Assembly (NCBI GenBank): GCA_003586115.2
Contig: QVOM02000023.1
Span: 4,769,211-4,833,210 of the forward strand
Reading direction: 5' to 3'
Length of the DNA: 64,000 nucleotides
Origin: Salvator merianae
Taxonomy: Eukaryota > Chordata > Lepidosauria > Squamata > Teiidae
Position numbers and translations under genes: made by a program. This document shows positions 22,765-33,893 of this stretch, piece after piece (position 1 is the stretch's first letter; each line of letters begins with the position of its first letter). The notes below the pieces were generated by a model that was given only the letters and a program-made list of their open reading frames with translations, searched no databases and had not been told where the DNA came from.

Positions 22765-23630
22765 AGAAGTGAAATTCTTTTCTCTATGGCACAACACTAG
22801 GACCAGGGGGCACTCTCTGAAGCTGATGGGTAGGAGAGTTAGGACCGACAAGGGGAAGTATTTTTTCATCCAGAGGGTCATCAGTCTATGGAGTTTACTA
22901 CCAGAAGAGGTGGTGACAGCAATCAGCCTGGATAACTTTACAAACGGATTGGACAGATTCATGGAGGTCAGGTGTATCAATGGCTGTTAGAATGGATGCC
23001 TTAGGTATTGCCTCCAGAGTGGAAAGACAGACAGGGTGCCCTTTGCAGAGAGTCGAGAACAAGTAGAGACTTTACCTTTGCCTTCTGCTTGAGATGCCCA
23101 GAAGCAACTGGTGGGCCACTGTGCGAGACAGGATGCTGGACTAGATGGGCTGAGGCCTGATCCAGCAGGGCTCCTCTTAATTCACAGAGGATAGGTGTAT
23201 CAGTGGCTACTAGAGAGGATGCCTAGGTGCTGCCTCCAGGGTGGAAAGACAGGCAGAATGCCTGCAAAACCCATTTGCGGGCAGTGGAGAGCAGGTGAAG
23301 GTTTTGCCTTCATCTTCTGCTTGAGATGCCCAGAAGCAATTGGCAGGCCACTGTACGAGGCAGGACACTGAACTAGATGGGGTGCAGCCTGATTCAGCAG
23401 GGCTTCTCTTACGTTCTTATCTAAAATTGTTGCCTAGATACACCTCCAGAGTGGAGAGACAGGCACAATATCTCTAAAGGCCATTTGCAGGGAGTCAAGA
23501 GCAGGTGAAGGTTTTGCCTTTGTCTTCTGCTTGAGATGCCCAGAAGCAATTGGTGGGCCACTGTGTGAGACAGGATGCTCAACTAGATGGGCTACGACCT
23601 GATCCAGCAGGGCTTCTCTTATGTTCTTCT
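22765..23630 (+). mobile_element. CR1 LINE: ORF2 end plus iterated 3'UTR tails
   Basis: The frame to 22990 reads HNTRTRGHSLKLMGRRVRTD, KYFFIQRVISLW and LLPEEVVTAIS, then GLDRFMEVRCINGC and a stop. After the stop the 3'UTR block 'gcctgatccagcagggct' recurs near 23157, 23390 and 23600, each preceded by 'cagaagcaaytgg(t/c)(g/a)ggcc'. It has the same organisation as 19160-19985 but is an independent copy. Confidence 0.93.
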
Positions 23631-25494
23631 GCATGGTTCGGCACCCTGGGAGCACTCGCTTCACCAGAAACATTCATTTGAGCACTCTAATGATGGGAAG
23701 AGCTTTGACAGTGCTGCCCATCGGTCTCTTCTCTCACACTGTGTGAATTTAATTGTTCTCCGTCCTTCTCATTTTTCAGAGCACAGCGAAATGGCTGACT
23801 TCCGCAGGCATTTCCTGTGCTCGGCAAAAAGCCCCGGGGTGGAAGCATTGAGTGGCTGAGTTTCAATGTTCCCAACCCCAGGATCAGCAACAGTTGTGCA
23901 AGCAGCAGGCTGACACCGGAGTGACTCACCGCACAGTGCGCGAGGGTCGCTTCAAGAGTAATCATTGCTGACTGCACTGCTTCTGCTGTTGGGTGGAACC
24001 CGTCAACGTCCCTGCTTGAAATTTAATTCAAAAAGGCCACTGTCTAGTTCCCACCTAGCTTTGAGGGCTCTTGTTCCTTCATAAGACCAGTCAAAGGTCA
24101 GTGGTAGGTGGCTTCCTAGAAAGTAGAGGGTTGCAAGAAGAAGATAACCACTAACAATTTTTGTGTCTGCAAAAAGCCCCCCAAAACCCTGCATGGCTAA
24201 ATCTATGCACTCACCAGGAGTTGGCACTGACTGTGTAGCACCTAAGAATAATGATGTTTGATTTCTTCCTTGCTTGCACAGTGAGGGAGGATGAATGGGA
24301 ACTGGTAGTTTGGTCCCCTGGAACGAGGTGTCTGTGGGCATCATTCAAATAAATTGGCCCCATCGTTGTTACAGTCTGTACTCAGAAGTGAATCCAATTT
24401 ATACTCAGTGTATCCTACTCCCAGGAAAGGCAGGTTAGGCTTGGTGGGAGATGCAAGGAGTCAGCGTTGGAACCTCCAGCTGTGCCAATTTTCTACGTCC
24501 TTTGTCTCTGGGTCATAATCCATGAGTCACATCTTTCTTGAATCCCTCTGTGGTTCTTCTCTTCACCCGATTACAAAATCTCCATGCCTGCTCAGCTATT
24601 ACACTGAAACGCATGGGTGTAAGCTCGCAGCTTAAACACACAGCTCTTCTGTTAGCAGCCCAGTAGAAAGTTCCTGGATGTCTAAATGCTGTTTATTCCT
24701 TCAAGGATTAGACCCATTGATTGCAAGAGATCGTGTTAGGCTGGGTTCCCCCCTCCCCGCCATTTTTTTTTTGGGCACTCACTGAACAGCTACACAACTG
24801 GTTTCTGCATCTAATCTCCTGGCAGATTTTTGCCAAGTGTTGCCTGTTCCCAGATAAAATTAGACGTTCGCCTATTGATAGCTTGTCTGTGTATCTGGGG
24901 GGAAGTATTGGAAAAAGTTAAAAGACAAGTAAATAAAACATGATGGAGTCTAGATGGAGAGGAACAGAGTCAGGAGGGAGTCTATAACAGTGCAAATCTT
25001 TTAAAAACAGCACTAACCCTTTCGACTGTGCAGTCTTTTTCGTGATCACAATTCCCAGAACTGACCAAGCCTCAATTTTTCCCGGACAACCACTTTTGCC
25101 TTCTCTGTTGAGAATGAAGTCAGCTGGTGGCTATTTACTTCCTTATTGATATAGGGGAAGCTTCTCAGATGTCTCACCCACATTGCTTAATCCGTGTTGA
25201 CCTTGGCAAAGTGCCTCAGCGGAGTTTTTTTTGTTATTATTATTTTTCCTCAACAATTCTGTTAACAGGGAGGCTAAGGGCCAAAGAACAAGAGAAGGAA
25301 ATGGAGAAGCCAAGGAGTTGGTTTAAGTGATCTCTGATCAATAGCTATTTCTGAAGTAGCTGAATTTGTTTATTCTTAACTCCAGGTGGGCTTTCCACTT
25401 CAGTAGCTCTCCAAAGCAAGGGAGTACAAGGGAGAAAATTCAGGAAGTCTCTAGGACCAGCAAGGGCAGAAGTCAGCGTTATGGACAGAGTTTG
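23631..25494. other. single-copy DNA, nothing firm recognised
   Basis: The phrase 'aatggctgacttccgcagg' at about 23790 has weak likeness to 'ggaagtcggccattttctg' near 58528 and 'ggaagtccgccattttcttg' near 42998, perhaps a shared short MITE. No gene. Confidence 0.4.
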
Positions 25495-26310
25495 GATGTT
25501 AGCATTGAAAAAGAGGGTGAAAGAGGAGAGTGCAAAAGCTGGCTTGAAGTTCAACTTCAGAAGAATTAAGATCATGGCATCTGATCCCATCGCTTCCTGG
25601 CAGGCAGAAGAAGAAGAAATGCAAGCAGTGTCAGATTTTATTTTCTTCAGCTCAGACATCACTACAGATGGCGACTGCAGCCTGAAATTAAAAGATGCTT
25701 GCTCCTTGGGAAGAAAGCTATGGCAAACCTGGCTAGCACAGTACAAAGCAGAGACATCCCTTTGCTGGCAAAGGTCCGTATAGTCAAAGCGATGGTCTTC
25801 CCAGTTGTAATGTATGGCTGTGAGAGTTGGACCATAAGAAAGGCTGGGCGCTGAAGAATCGATGCTTTCGAATTCTGCTGCTGGAGAAGACCTTTGAGAG
25901 TCCTTCAGACTGCAGGGAGATCAGATCAGTCAATACTCAGGGATATCAACCCTGACTGTTCACTGGAAGGACAGATCCCGAAGCTGAAGCTCAAATACTT
26001 TGGCCACATATTGAGAAGACAGGAAGCACTGGGAAATACCCTGATGCTGGGAGAGATGGAAGTCAAAAGGAGAAGGAGAGGGCAGAGGATGAGGTGGATA
26101 GATGCTGTCATGGAAGCAACAAACATGAGCTTGGAGGGCCTCCCATGTGCTGTGGTCCACAAGGTCATGAAGAGTTGAACACCACTAAGCAACTAAGCGT
26201 CACCAACAACAAATGGGACATCCGCCTTAAAGTTGACTCTCAGAGGAAGCTTGGACAGACTTTGGGAGACAGTGGAGGACAGGAGGACCTAGCATGGTGT
26301 GGTCCGTGGG
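25495..26310 (+). mobile_element. BovB/RTE LINE, 3' part, frameshifted
   Basis: Conserved C-terminal words of BovB ORF2 appear in two frames: VKEESAKAGLK, KIMASDPIASWQ and SDFIFFSSDITTDGDCS, with RIVKAM and MYGCESWT following in another frame, then QSILRDINPDCSLEGQIPKL, KYFGHILRR, RRGQRMRWIDAV and EGLPCAVVHKVM. At least two frameshifts and a stop separate these blocks. After a first 3' end at about 26210, a second BovB-like terminal segment ('gacagtggaggacaggagga') follows at 26260-26305. Confidence 0.93.
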
Positions 26311-27492
26311 TTTCCTGGCCATTCCTTGTGTGAATATTTATCCACTTTTATTATTCCACCTGGTTCATAATACTGCTTTTGATCCCCGCTTTGGGGTAAT
26401 TTTTAAATACTTCTGAATTTGTCCCGTTGCTGTTTTATGCGGAGTACTTACTGCTTTATTAAATGGGAAGCAGTATGCACATGTTTTAAATAAATAAGTA
26501 AATCTACTGATTATTTATGCCGCACACGTGTTCCCTTTAGCTCTCCTGAATTCATTGGCACTTCATCCTATGTCTGTATTAAAGAGACATAAAGCTCTCA
26601 GGCCCGGTATTATTCATTTTCTCCTGTTTCTGGTCTGTACCAAAGGTGGCTGCTCCTTAGCAGCAACTCAAAAGATGAAGCTGTCTGGCTGTGGGAAAGG
26701 GAGGGAACTTGGAGCTTTGATCTTCCAGTACTGCTTTGCACTTCTCTGGTACTCCTTCTCCTTTAATTGGACACCTGTCCGTCTGCATCCTCCTTGCTAG
26801 CGAGAGGCGAAAATGGCAATGGCCCGTGGATTGGGATGGTGAGAACAATGGAGAAAAGGACGAGGATCCATCAGGATGTTTCCCTTTGATCTCTCCACAG
26901 CTTCAGGAAGATCAAAGAGGATCTCGTAATTGGAGGCTTGTCCTTCCCTCTGCATCTTCACAGAAGGATGGACCACTGCTGGGTGAAAAAGGATGATACT
27001 TGCTTTTCCACCCACCTTACCTGCCTTTTTCATGCTCCAGGGAAGCCATTTTGTGTTTGATAGCCTCAGGACACCGCCGCAGAAGCCCACTGGTCCAACG
27101 CAATAAAGATCCTTGCTTAAAATACAGAACAGCGTCCTGTTTTAGAATTGCCAGCTATGATAAGGAAACAGCCAATAGCCACATTGCAGGGGAAAAAAGA
27201 AAGAAAAAATGTCTGGCTTCAGTTTATCATGTAGCTTCCACTGTACAAAAATCAGAAATGGCTGCTTCCATGATCTCTGATGGCTGCACGAACAATTGCA
27301 CCAGTGGCCATGTTCTGTCTGGACACCCACACAGGTTTGAGCAGTGGGAATCACTGAAGCTGGAATACCTTGATTTCCCAGTTTGGTGCTTTCACCTGGT
27401 TTTTTTTTTGCCGAGCAGTGGAAATGACCACAGGAGTTGGGCCTTTTCTAGTGCTCTGAAAAACAAAGAAAGCTGCACCGGGTAAGTGTAGA
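26311..27492. other. single-copy DNA; AT-rich block 26330-26600
   Basis: No transposon or gene recognised. The first 300 bases are repeat-free and AT-rich and may be conserved. The plus frame 27000-27485 has no known domain. Confidence 0.4.
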
Positions 27493-27839
27493 CTAGGCAT
27501 GTGCAAACTTCGATTCGCATTTGGAAAATTCGTATGGAATTTTGCATTTGCAAATTTTTGTATCGAAACGAAAATGCCTTTTTTTTTTTTTTTGCATTAA
27601 CAACTTTTGATTGAAACCAAAGTCTCGTCTTTTGCGCAGATGATATATGCGCCAAATTTTTGCATTTTTGCTGTGCTTAAACCACAAAAATGGCATTTTC
27701 AATGCCATTTCCGATGGGAAAAACATTGTGAGAACCGCAAAAACGAATGCGAAAAATGCATTTTTTGACACTGAAATTCACTGACGAAACAAAAATACAG
27801 TGAATTGAAAATGATGGGTTTTTTCGTGCACATCCCTAG
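27493..27839. mobile_element. MITE-4, copy 1
   Basis: 347-bp AT-rich element with terminal inverted repeats 'ctaggcatgtgca' and, complemented from the right, 'ctagggatgtgca'. The interior is full of 'cgaaa/tttcg' and 'ttgcattt' words. No coding capacity. CTAG occurs at both ends and may be the target duplication or part of the repeat. A related element starts at 59899. Confidence 0.78.
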
Positions 27840-28594
27840 TGCAGATCGTGTGGGAAAAGGAGAGTCATGAGAAGTAGTGCGAAAGCGTGTCTCATAGGGT
27901 GCTTATGGCCCAGTGGGGCCTTCCAGGGTACAGGACCATGTATAGACTGTTCCCTAGGAGCACTCTTGTGGTGCAACAGAGTGCACAGGTGTGTGGTCCC
28001 TGCACCATCAGAGCAATTGCAAGGCACCATTAAGGGCTCTATGAGGAACTTGTCTTAGGTAGATAGATGACACATAATCTAATCTCCAGAATTCTCTCTT
28101 TTTGAACCCTCTGCAGTTAAGGTAGCTCTGTTGGGAGGCGGCCATATGCAATTCCGGTTTAATTTACCAGATAGACAAAGAATCACATTCTGTGTGCCCT
28201 CCACAAGCTACTTAATTAAAGTCTTGAAACACAATAGCAACAGAAGATTTTATTTATCAGACCTTCCAGCACTGTGTGCGTGTGGTGTGATTTAACAGAG
28301 CGATGTAAAAATAGGGCTCTGAGACTATCAGAAGAAATTGAAATATCCCAGGTAGAAACCGTCTGTCACCTGGCTAGCAGGAAGCAGAAATGTAATCTAC
28401 AGCTACAAGAAGTCTGATTCCTTTTTCTTATGACACAGTACAAAGTGTGTTTGCTCCAAATTAGAAGCTGTGTACTCAGTTGCTTAACTTTGCAGGGGGG
28501 GGAGGCAAAGCAAAAGAGGGCCTGGAAAAGCCAGCCTCCACTGCGGTTTGTGGGAAACTGATTCTGCATTGAGGATTTGGTCATATATTCACAG
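27840..28594. other. single-copy DNA
   Basis: Nothing recognised. Confidence 0.4.
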
Positions 28595-28692
28595 AGGCCC
28601 TGTCTGCACTGGGCCTTATGCCAGATTATATTCCAGAATAGGGGCCTGCCATCTACAAGATGGTGCAGACTGCATTATAGCAGGCCCTGGGC
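28595..28692 (+). mobile_element. MITE-3 (hairpin type), half copy
   Basis: 'cagattatattccagaatag', 'ggcctgccatct' and 'tggtgcagactgcattatag' match one arm of the complete hairpin copies at 36020-36200 and 57917-58087. Confidence 0.7.
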
Positions 28693-30967
28693 TCATAAAC
28701 TGCAGAGAATCAGCCCCACAAATATAAATATAACTCCCCCCCCCCGGTATATACAGATGTGGCTTCAATAAGTGCTATGGAAAAAATCATAAAACTTATT
28801 AGCACAGTCTGTATCATGGCTATATATTTAATAGGGACCCTCTTTCCATTCTCTCAAAACAGTCATCTTTTAGATGTATGTTTTGTGGCTCATTTATGTA
28901 TCTGAGTTTTTAAAAAATGTATTTTATTTATTTTGATATTAAGTTAATCTTTCCTGTAGCCAACAGCACTTAAAAAAATGCAATAACCCAACATAAAAGC
29001 CCTTGACTGGGGAAGAAAAGAAGCAATTCATAGATTAATGCTAACACAAGTCAGGTAAACACTACAGAATTCCAGCCAATGAATCGTTTAGGAAAAAAAC
29101 CTATATTAAGAAGAATGGTTTGGTGTCTCTCGAATTAGCAGAGAGGACAGGTGTTTAATAGCCATAGAATGCGGGAATTAAAATTCCAAAATGAGCTTCC
29201 TCTCTACCTGCCAATCAAAACAGAATAGCAGCCAAAAAGTGCTGAAAACATCAGTGGGTTGAGGGTTGGAATTGTAGCTGGTAGAACAGGGTGAAGAAGG
29301 ATGAGAGAAAAGAGGAGGTCATCTTCATCCTATTAATGTCAAATGAGATTCCAACTTATCCTTGCTAAGTTATCCTTTCATTTTGATTCTTGCATTGATT
29401 GGGACGATGGATTGAATGGTTTTGTTTTTTTAAGAAGTCTTTCATAAAATTCTATGTCCAGCGGGAGGCAATGGTGATACCCGTGTATGCAGCAAAACCT
29501 TAATGGTGAAGAGGTAGGACTTCTCAATCCAATCCCACTAAGAATCTCCTAGGGAACGAGCAGAACTCTTCAGCTTTGAGTTTGGGGTTTGGGGAATGTG
29601 TTACATTCCAGCATAGAAATCTGCATCACTTTGCAATTCCTTATCTCTCTTGCCCAGACAGATCACCGAGAATTATTAGCCGTTTCTATATCATTAAGCG
29701 CAAGAAGTTTTTTTTTTTCCTTTCCTTTCCTTTCCTTTTTTTTTTTTAAAAAAGCTGCCTACATAAAATGCCTTTCACCACATGGGGTATTCAGATCTCC
29801 GAGCTTAAACCTTGCCTTGTTAATCCAGTCCTTCTGGGCTGATGTTTTGATCACTCGCGCTCGCTAATCTAGTAGGATTTGTTACGAGTGAAGACGTTCC
29901 CCATAGCTCCAAAGTTTAATTCGTGTAGAAAGGTGGAGGGGAAAGAGGAAATGGGTGAAAGGCGTTTTAAAAAAAAAGTTCCAGGCTTGAGTTAGAAAGG
30001 GATCTGTCTGCCGCAGACAAGAAGCATAGGACTAGGGCCTGTCGCAGTTGGAATGGGAGAAGATAAGACAATGGGAATGCATAAGAAATGGTTAAGGCTT
30101 CCATTCCACAACCCCAGAGGAAAATCGAGGCCATGTCTCCACATACAGGGTGAGGTGCCCTCTGACACACTGTGGGCCACTGCGTCTCCATTCACATCAG
30201 CGGAAAGTGCCTCACCGCGATCATGCTGTCGCATTTCTGGGCGGGATGATTGATGGAGGCATCACTTCTGCTAAACAAAGTGTAGATTATGAGATGTATT
30301 CCAGATCATAGAGGTATTCAGTCATTCTGTTCCCTGGAGCACAACCAGGATGGCACTCTTGACTTCTAATATGGCAGCAAGGGGGCTTGGTTTGGCATCC
30401 ATGGCAAAACTTGGCTCCACATTCCTGGATAGGTGATTTTGCAATCATGTTGATCCTTTACCCAGGAGCTGTGCCAGGTGGTGGTGTGAGGTTGGCCTGG
30501 AACGGACATGTACCTTCAGTGTTGCTTGAATTCCTGGCATGGTCACAAATCTCTCTTAAGTAGGGCCTGGAGAGGGGGCGGAATCAGAGAGTGTTTTGGT
30601 GCTGGACTGTGGGCTTGGAGAAACACGGACGAACAAAGCATCCTCCCTATTGTGGGTATTTCTAACACACACGATGATCATCTGCCGTGATTGCTGCCTC
30701 TTGCTATTTTCCCCATGTTTCGTGCTCGCAACCCCTCTCTTATTCCCTCTCCCACCGCTCGTGAGTCATCAGTTGGAGCTTTGGCTTTCTTGGTGTCACT
30801 GTGACACACGGCAGAGACAGAACCACAGCTGTGTAGGGGAGAGGGAGGGAACAGGCTGTTCTGGCAAGGAGGAATAAGGCTACCCTCCCACCGTAGACAG
30901 GCAGTGACTGTGTGCGCACATGGATTTCATTGGAGCTCCATCACAGAGCACCACAGTGGGAAAATGG
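28693..30967. other. long single-copy stretch
   Basis: No transposon or exon recognised apart from a (TTTCC)n/poly-T tract at 29707-29750. The plus frame 30508-30877 has no recognisable domain. Confidence 0.45.
29707..29750. repeat. (TTTCC)n and poly-T tract
   Basis: Poly-T, four CTTTC units, then poly-T ending in poly-A. Confidence 0.9.
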
Positions 30968-31314
30968 GTTGGACATGATAGCTGTCTACAAATACCTAAA
31001 GGGCTGTCACAGTGCAGAAGGATCAGACCTGTTCTCACTTGCACAAGGAAGGACTAGAAGCAACGGGATGAAACTGCAGGGGAAAAGATTCAGATTAGAT
31101 GTTAGAAAATTTTTTATGACAGTAAGGACGATCAACCAGTGGAATAGGTTGCCGCAGGAGGTGGTGAGTTCCCCCTCGATGGTGGTCTTCAAGCGGAGAC
31201 TGGACGGCCATTTATCGGGGATGGTTTAGGGAATCCTGCATTGAGCAGGGGGTTGGACTTGGTGATCCAGGAGGTCCCTTCCAACTCTATGTTTCTATGT
31301 TCTATGTTCTATGA
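30968..31314 (+). mobile_element. CR1 LINE 3' end, subfamily with (TTCTATG)n tail
   Basis: Frame ending at 31229: IAVYKYLKGC, RTRSNGMKLQGKRFRLDVRK, FMTVRTINQWNRLPQEVV and RRLDGHLSGMV, then a stop. The canonical 3'UTR follows ('cctgcattgagcagggggtt', 'aggtcccttccaactctatg') and three TTCTATG-type terminal repeats. This is the CR1 type shared with birds and turtles, distinct from the long-3'UTR type at 19.2 kb. Confidence 0.95.
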
Positions 31315-32610
31315 GAGGAGACCCAAACGTCTGAAATGCTGGCCTGGGAAAGGCAGAACAGAATGTCCTCTGCAGGAGGAGCACAGCCAGGTGGTGGAAA
31401 TGGCAAATGTTTCCCAGATGCGTGTTTTAAGCAGGGGTGCTAGATTTATTTCAGCAGAGCGAGCAGAGCTCTCCGGGTCTGTCCCAGCCTTGGTTTCTCT
31501 TGTGGCATAGCCCTCTTGGAAAGCCGTTTCCAGGGGGACACCGGTGGGATCAGATACACGAAGCCTGGAGGTAGGGCAGTACAGTACAGGGATCCATGCT
31601 TGTCCTCCCTCTCTTTACGGTCACAGATGGTGTGTCAGAGATCATCCGGTACATCACTGGCATGACTGATGCCACAGTCACGTTTTCAGCTTCTGAGCTG
31701 GACAGCTGCAGTGGTGAAGATGGTCCCAGCCAGCCAGTATCCACTTTGCACAACCAGCCAACGATCTGATCAAAATATTTCAGTTTCCTGACATTTCCCC
31801 CTCTGATCAGGAGTTGGACGAGCTCGTCCTGAAACCCCCTTCCGTGGCTGTACGCTCCCCGAGTTTGACAACCACACGCTTCCTTCCTGCCTCCCTTTTC
31901 CTCTCCTGCACATGTGTGCACAGCTGCCGCGCGGATTCTGCCCTGCATGCTGATACATTTCGATGGACTCTCACCACTTCTAGCTTGATCGCGAGGCCGG
32001 GCCGGCATTGGCAATGAAAGAATCCTGTTGCAACTGCAGATGGATGGGGCAAAACTCCGTGGCGTTCAGTGTAGCTGGAGCCAGAGGTTCCCAGGAGGAG
32101 GAGAGAGAACTTTTCTTCCTCTTCATGCTCCAGTTTTAAATAAATAAATGTGTTTTTGCCTCAGGCAAGTTTCTGCCGGATGTTTGGCAGCCTGGCTCCC
32201 AGTGATTCACTGAGGTGTTGTGAATGTATTTAACAAAGGAGGAGATGAGAATCCAAAAACTCAAAAGAAAAAAAGAAAAAAAACAACACACGCACACACA
32301 CAGAGATTTGGGAGAGAGACTGAGTGGAGTGCAAGCAAAGTGGAGAAGGCAGGAAAACTACTGAGCACTCTCTGAGATTAGCTGACTTTCGCAGTCTGTG
32401 GTTTCCGAGGCGTTTGGGGTTTCTGCCGAATAGCTGGGACTTTATTTTGATGTTCAGGGTTACAATATTTGAAGTGCAATGTTTGACATTGGGAAAGTTT
32501 GTCTAATGCGAACGTGTGTTGCTGACCAAATTATGAGCTGTTATAGTGTGGTGGCTGGAACATCTGGCTAGGATCCAGTCATTGGGGGAGGGAGGGAACA
32601 GACTCATTAC
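31315..32610. other. single-copy DNA with a possible transposase scrap
   Basis: On the minus strand at about 31600-31730 a frame reads 'SSSEAENVTVASVMPVMYRM', which has the flavour of the region preceding the dimerisation domain in hAT transposases. I could not identify flanking motifs, so it may be chance. Nothing else is recognised. Confidence 0.3.
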
Positions 32611-32970
32611 AGCCAATCCCAGGTCCCAGTCTGACCCTTCAGCCAATCCTGGCCTCTGGGCTGATACACCAGCCAATCCTGGATTCCAGTCTGACATTCA
32701 GCCAATGCTGGCTCTTGGTCTGATACCCCTGCCAATCCCAGGTCCCAGCCTGGCACATCACCCAATCCTGGCTCCCAGTCTGATACACTAACCAATCCCA
32801 GGTCCCAGTCTGACCCTTCAGCCAATCCTGGCCTCTGGTCTGATACACCGGCCAATCCTGGGTCCCAGTCTGACACTCCAACCAATCCTGGCTCCTATTC
32901 TGATACACCAGCCAATCCTGGATCCCAGCCTGACACTGAAGCTAATCCTGGCCCCTAGTCTGGTACACCA
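32611..32970 (+). repeat. 30-bp minisatellite with 60- and 180-bp higher-order periods
   Basis: Twelve exact-length 30-bp units. Odd units end in a 'gtcccagtctgac..' type and even units in a 'ctctggtctgatacacc' type, giving a 60-bp dimer. Units 1-6 and 7-12 correspond one to one (unit 7 nearly equals unit 1, unit 8 nearly equals unit 2), giving a 180-bp order. Eleven of twelve units carry CCAAT at the same place. The multiple-of-three period keeps several minus-strand frames open, which are not genes. Confidence 0.95.
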
Positions 32971-32999
32971 GCCATGGACCAGTATACCACTAGGGACCC

Positions 33000-33290
33000 T
33001 TTTAGGTGGCACAACAGGGCACCCTGCTGAAATGGGCACCCTGGTAGCTCTGAAGGCTAGGTACCTTCTGAAGCCCACGGCACCATCTCCAAAACTTGTC
33101 TGAGCTGGTCCAAAGCTTGACCAGGCTTTGCAACTGGCTCTGGGGCAGCTTCAGGACAGACCATCCTAATGTAGACAGCCTTGTCCTGAACCAGAAACAA
33201 TCTATCCTAGTTTAGGATAGATTATGTATCCTGGGATGGGGTGGCCCATCCAGTCCTGAAGAACCAGGTGCAGACCCACCCAGGAAATCA
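33000..33290. repeat. hairpin-containing element
   Basis: Contains a perfect 11-bp inverted repeat 'aatctatccta' at 33199-33209 and 33213-33223 with a 3-base loop. The phrase 'gtagacagccttgtcctga' resembles 'gcagacagccttgttctgg' at about 54580. It is probably a fragment of a fold-back DNA element shared with 54563-54760. Confidence 0.45.
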
Positions 33291-33735
33291 GCCATCTAAC
33301 TGTCAGGAACAGCTGTAGATTGTGGAGTGGTGTGTGTGTGTGCAAAAACAGATGATATGGGACCTTCCCATTATAGGACAGAGTGCACGTTCACAAGGCA
33401 GAGGTCCTCTTTGCAGCTCAAAGCAAAGCAAAGCACCCCATTCTGAGGCTGCATCCTTACAGGGCTCGATAGAGTCTGGATGAAGCCAGCTGAGCCAGGA
33501 TCTGAATTCTGCTCCTCCGCAAACAACACACCACTGGTATGCAAAAATAAAAAAGAAATGCTTGCTCCAACATTTTGACCAAGGGCTAGACGTTCAACTA
33601 GAAGTCGACTTCCAGGTGTAAGAGTCAACAAAAGAGTAAGGTGGCCACCAAAGCTCTAGTATGCTGGAAATGGCAGCAAGAAGAATGACAAAAATTAAGA
33701 AGAGCATTGATGCTTATTGAAAAGTAAGAGAGAGA
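33291..33735. other. single-copy DNA
   Basis: Nothing recognised. Short (TG)n at about 33330-33342. Confidence 0.4.
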
Positions 33736-33741
33736 AAGAGA

Positions 33742-33893
33742 AGGAAAGGAAAGGAAAGGGAAGGGAAGGGAAGGGAAGGGAAGGGAAGGGAAGGGAAGGG
33801 AAGGAAAGGAAAGGAAAGGAAAGGAAAGGAAAGGAAAGGAAAGGAAAGGAAAGGAAAGGAAAGGAAAGGAAAGGAAAGGAAAGGAAAGGAAAG
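33742..33893 (+). repeat. (AAAGG)n-(AAGGG)n pentanucleotide microsatellite
   Basis: A few AAAGG units, nine uninterrupted AAGGG units (33756-33800), then about 18 AAAGG units. The boundaries between the two types are clean. It translates to Gly-Lys-Glu repeats on plus and Phe-Leu-Ser-Phe-Pro on minus, which are artefacts. Confidence 0.97.

Noticed and set aside
32611..32970. CRISPR-like regular repeat spacing
   Set aside because: The units are contiguous variants with no unique spacers and the genome is vertebrate. It is a minisatellite.
32607..33078. Several overlapping minus-strand frames with Asp/Trp/Leu/Gly repeats
   Set aside because: Produced by the 30-bp minisatellite, whose length is a multiple of three. 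All three frames are open, which a real gene would not need.
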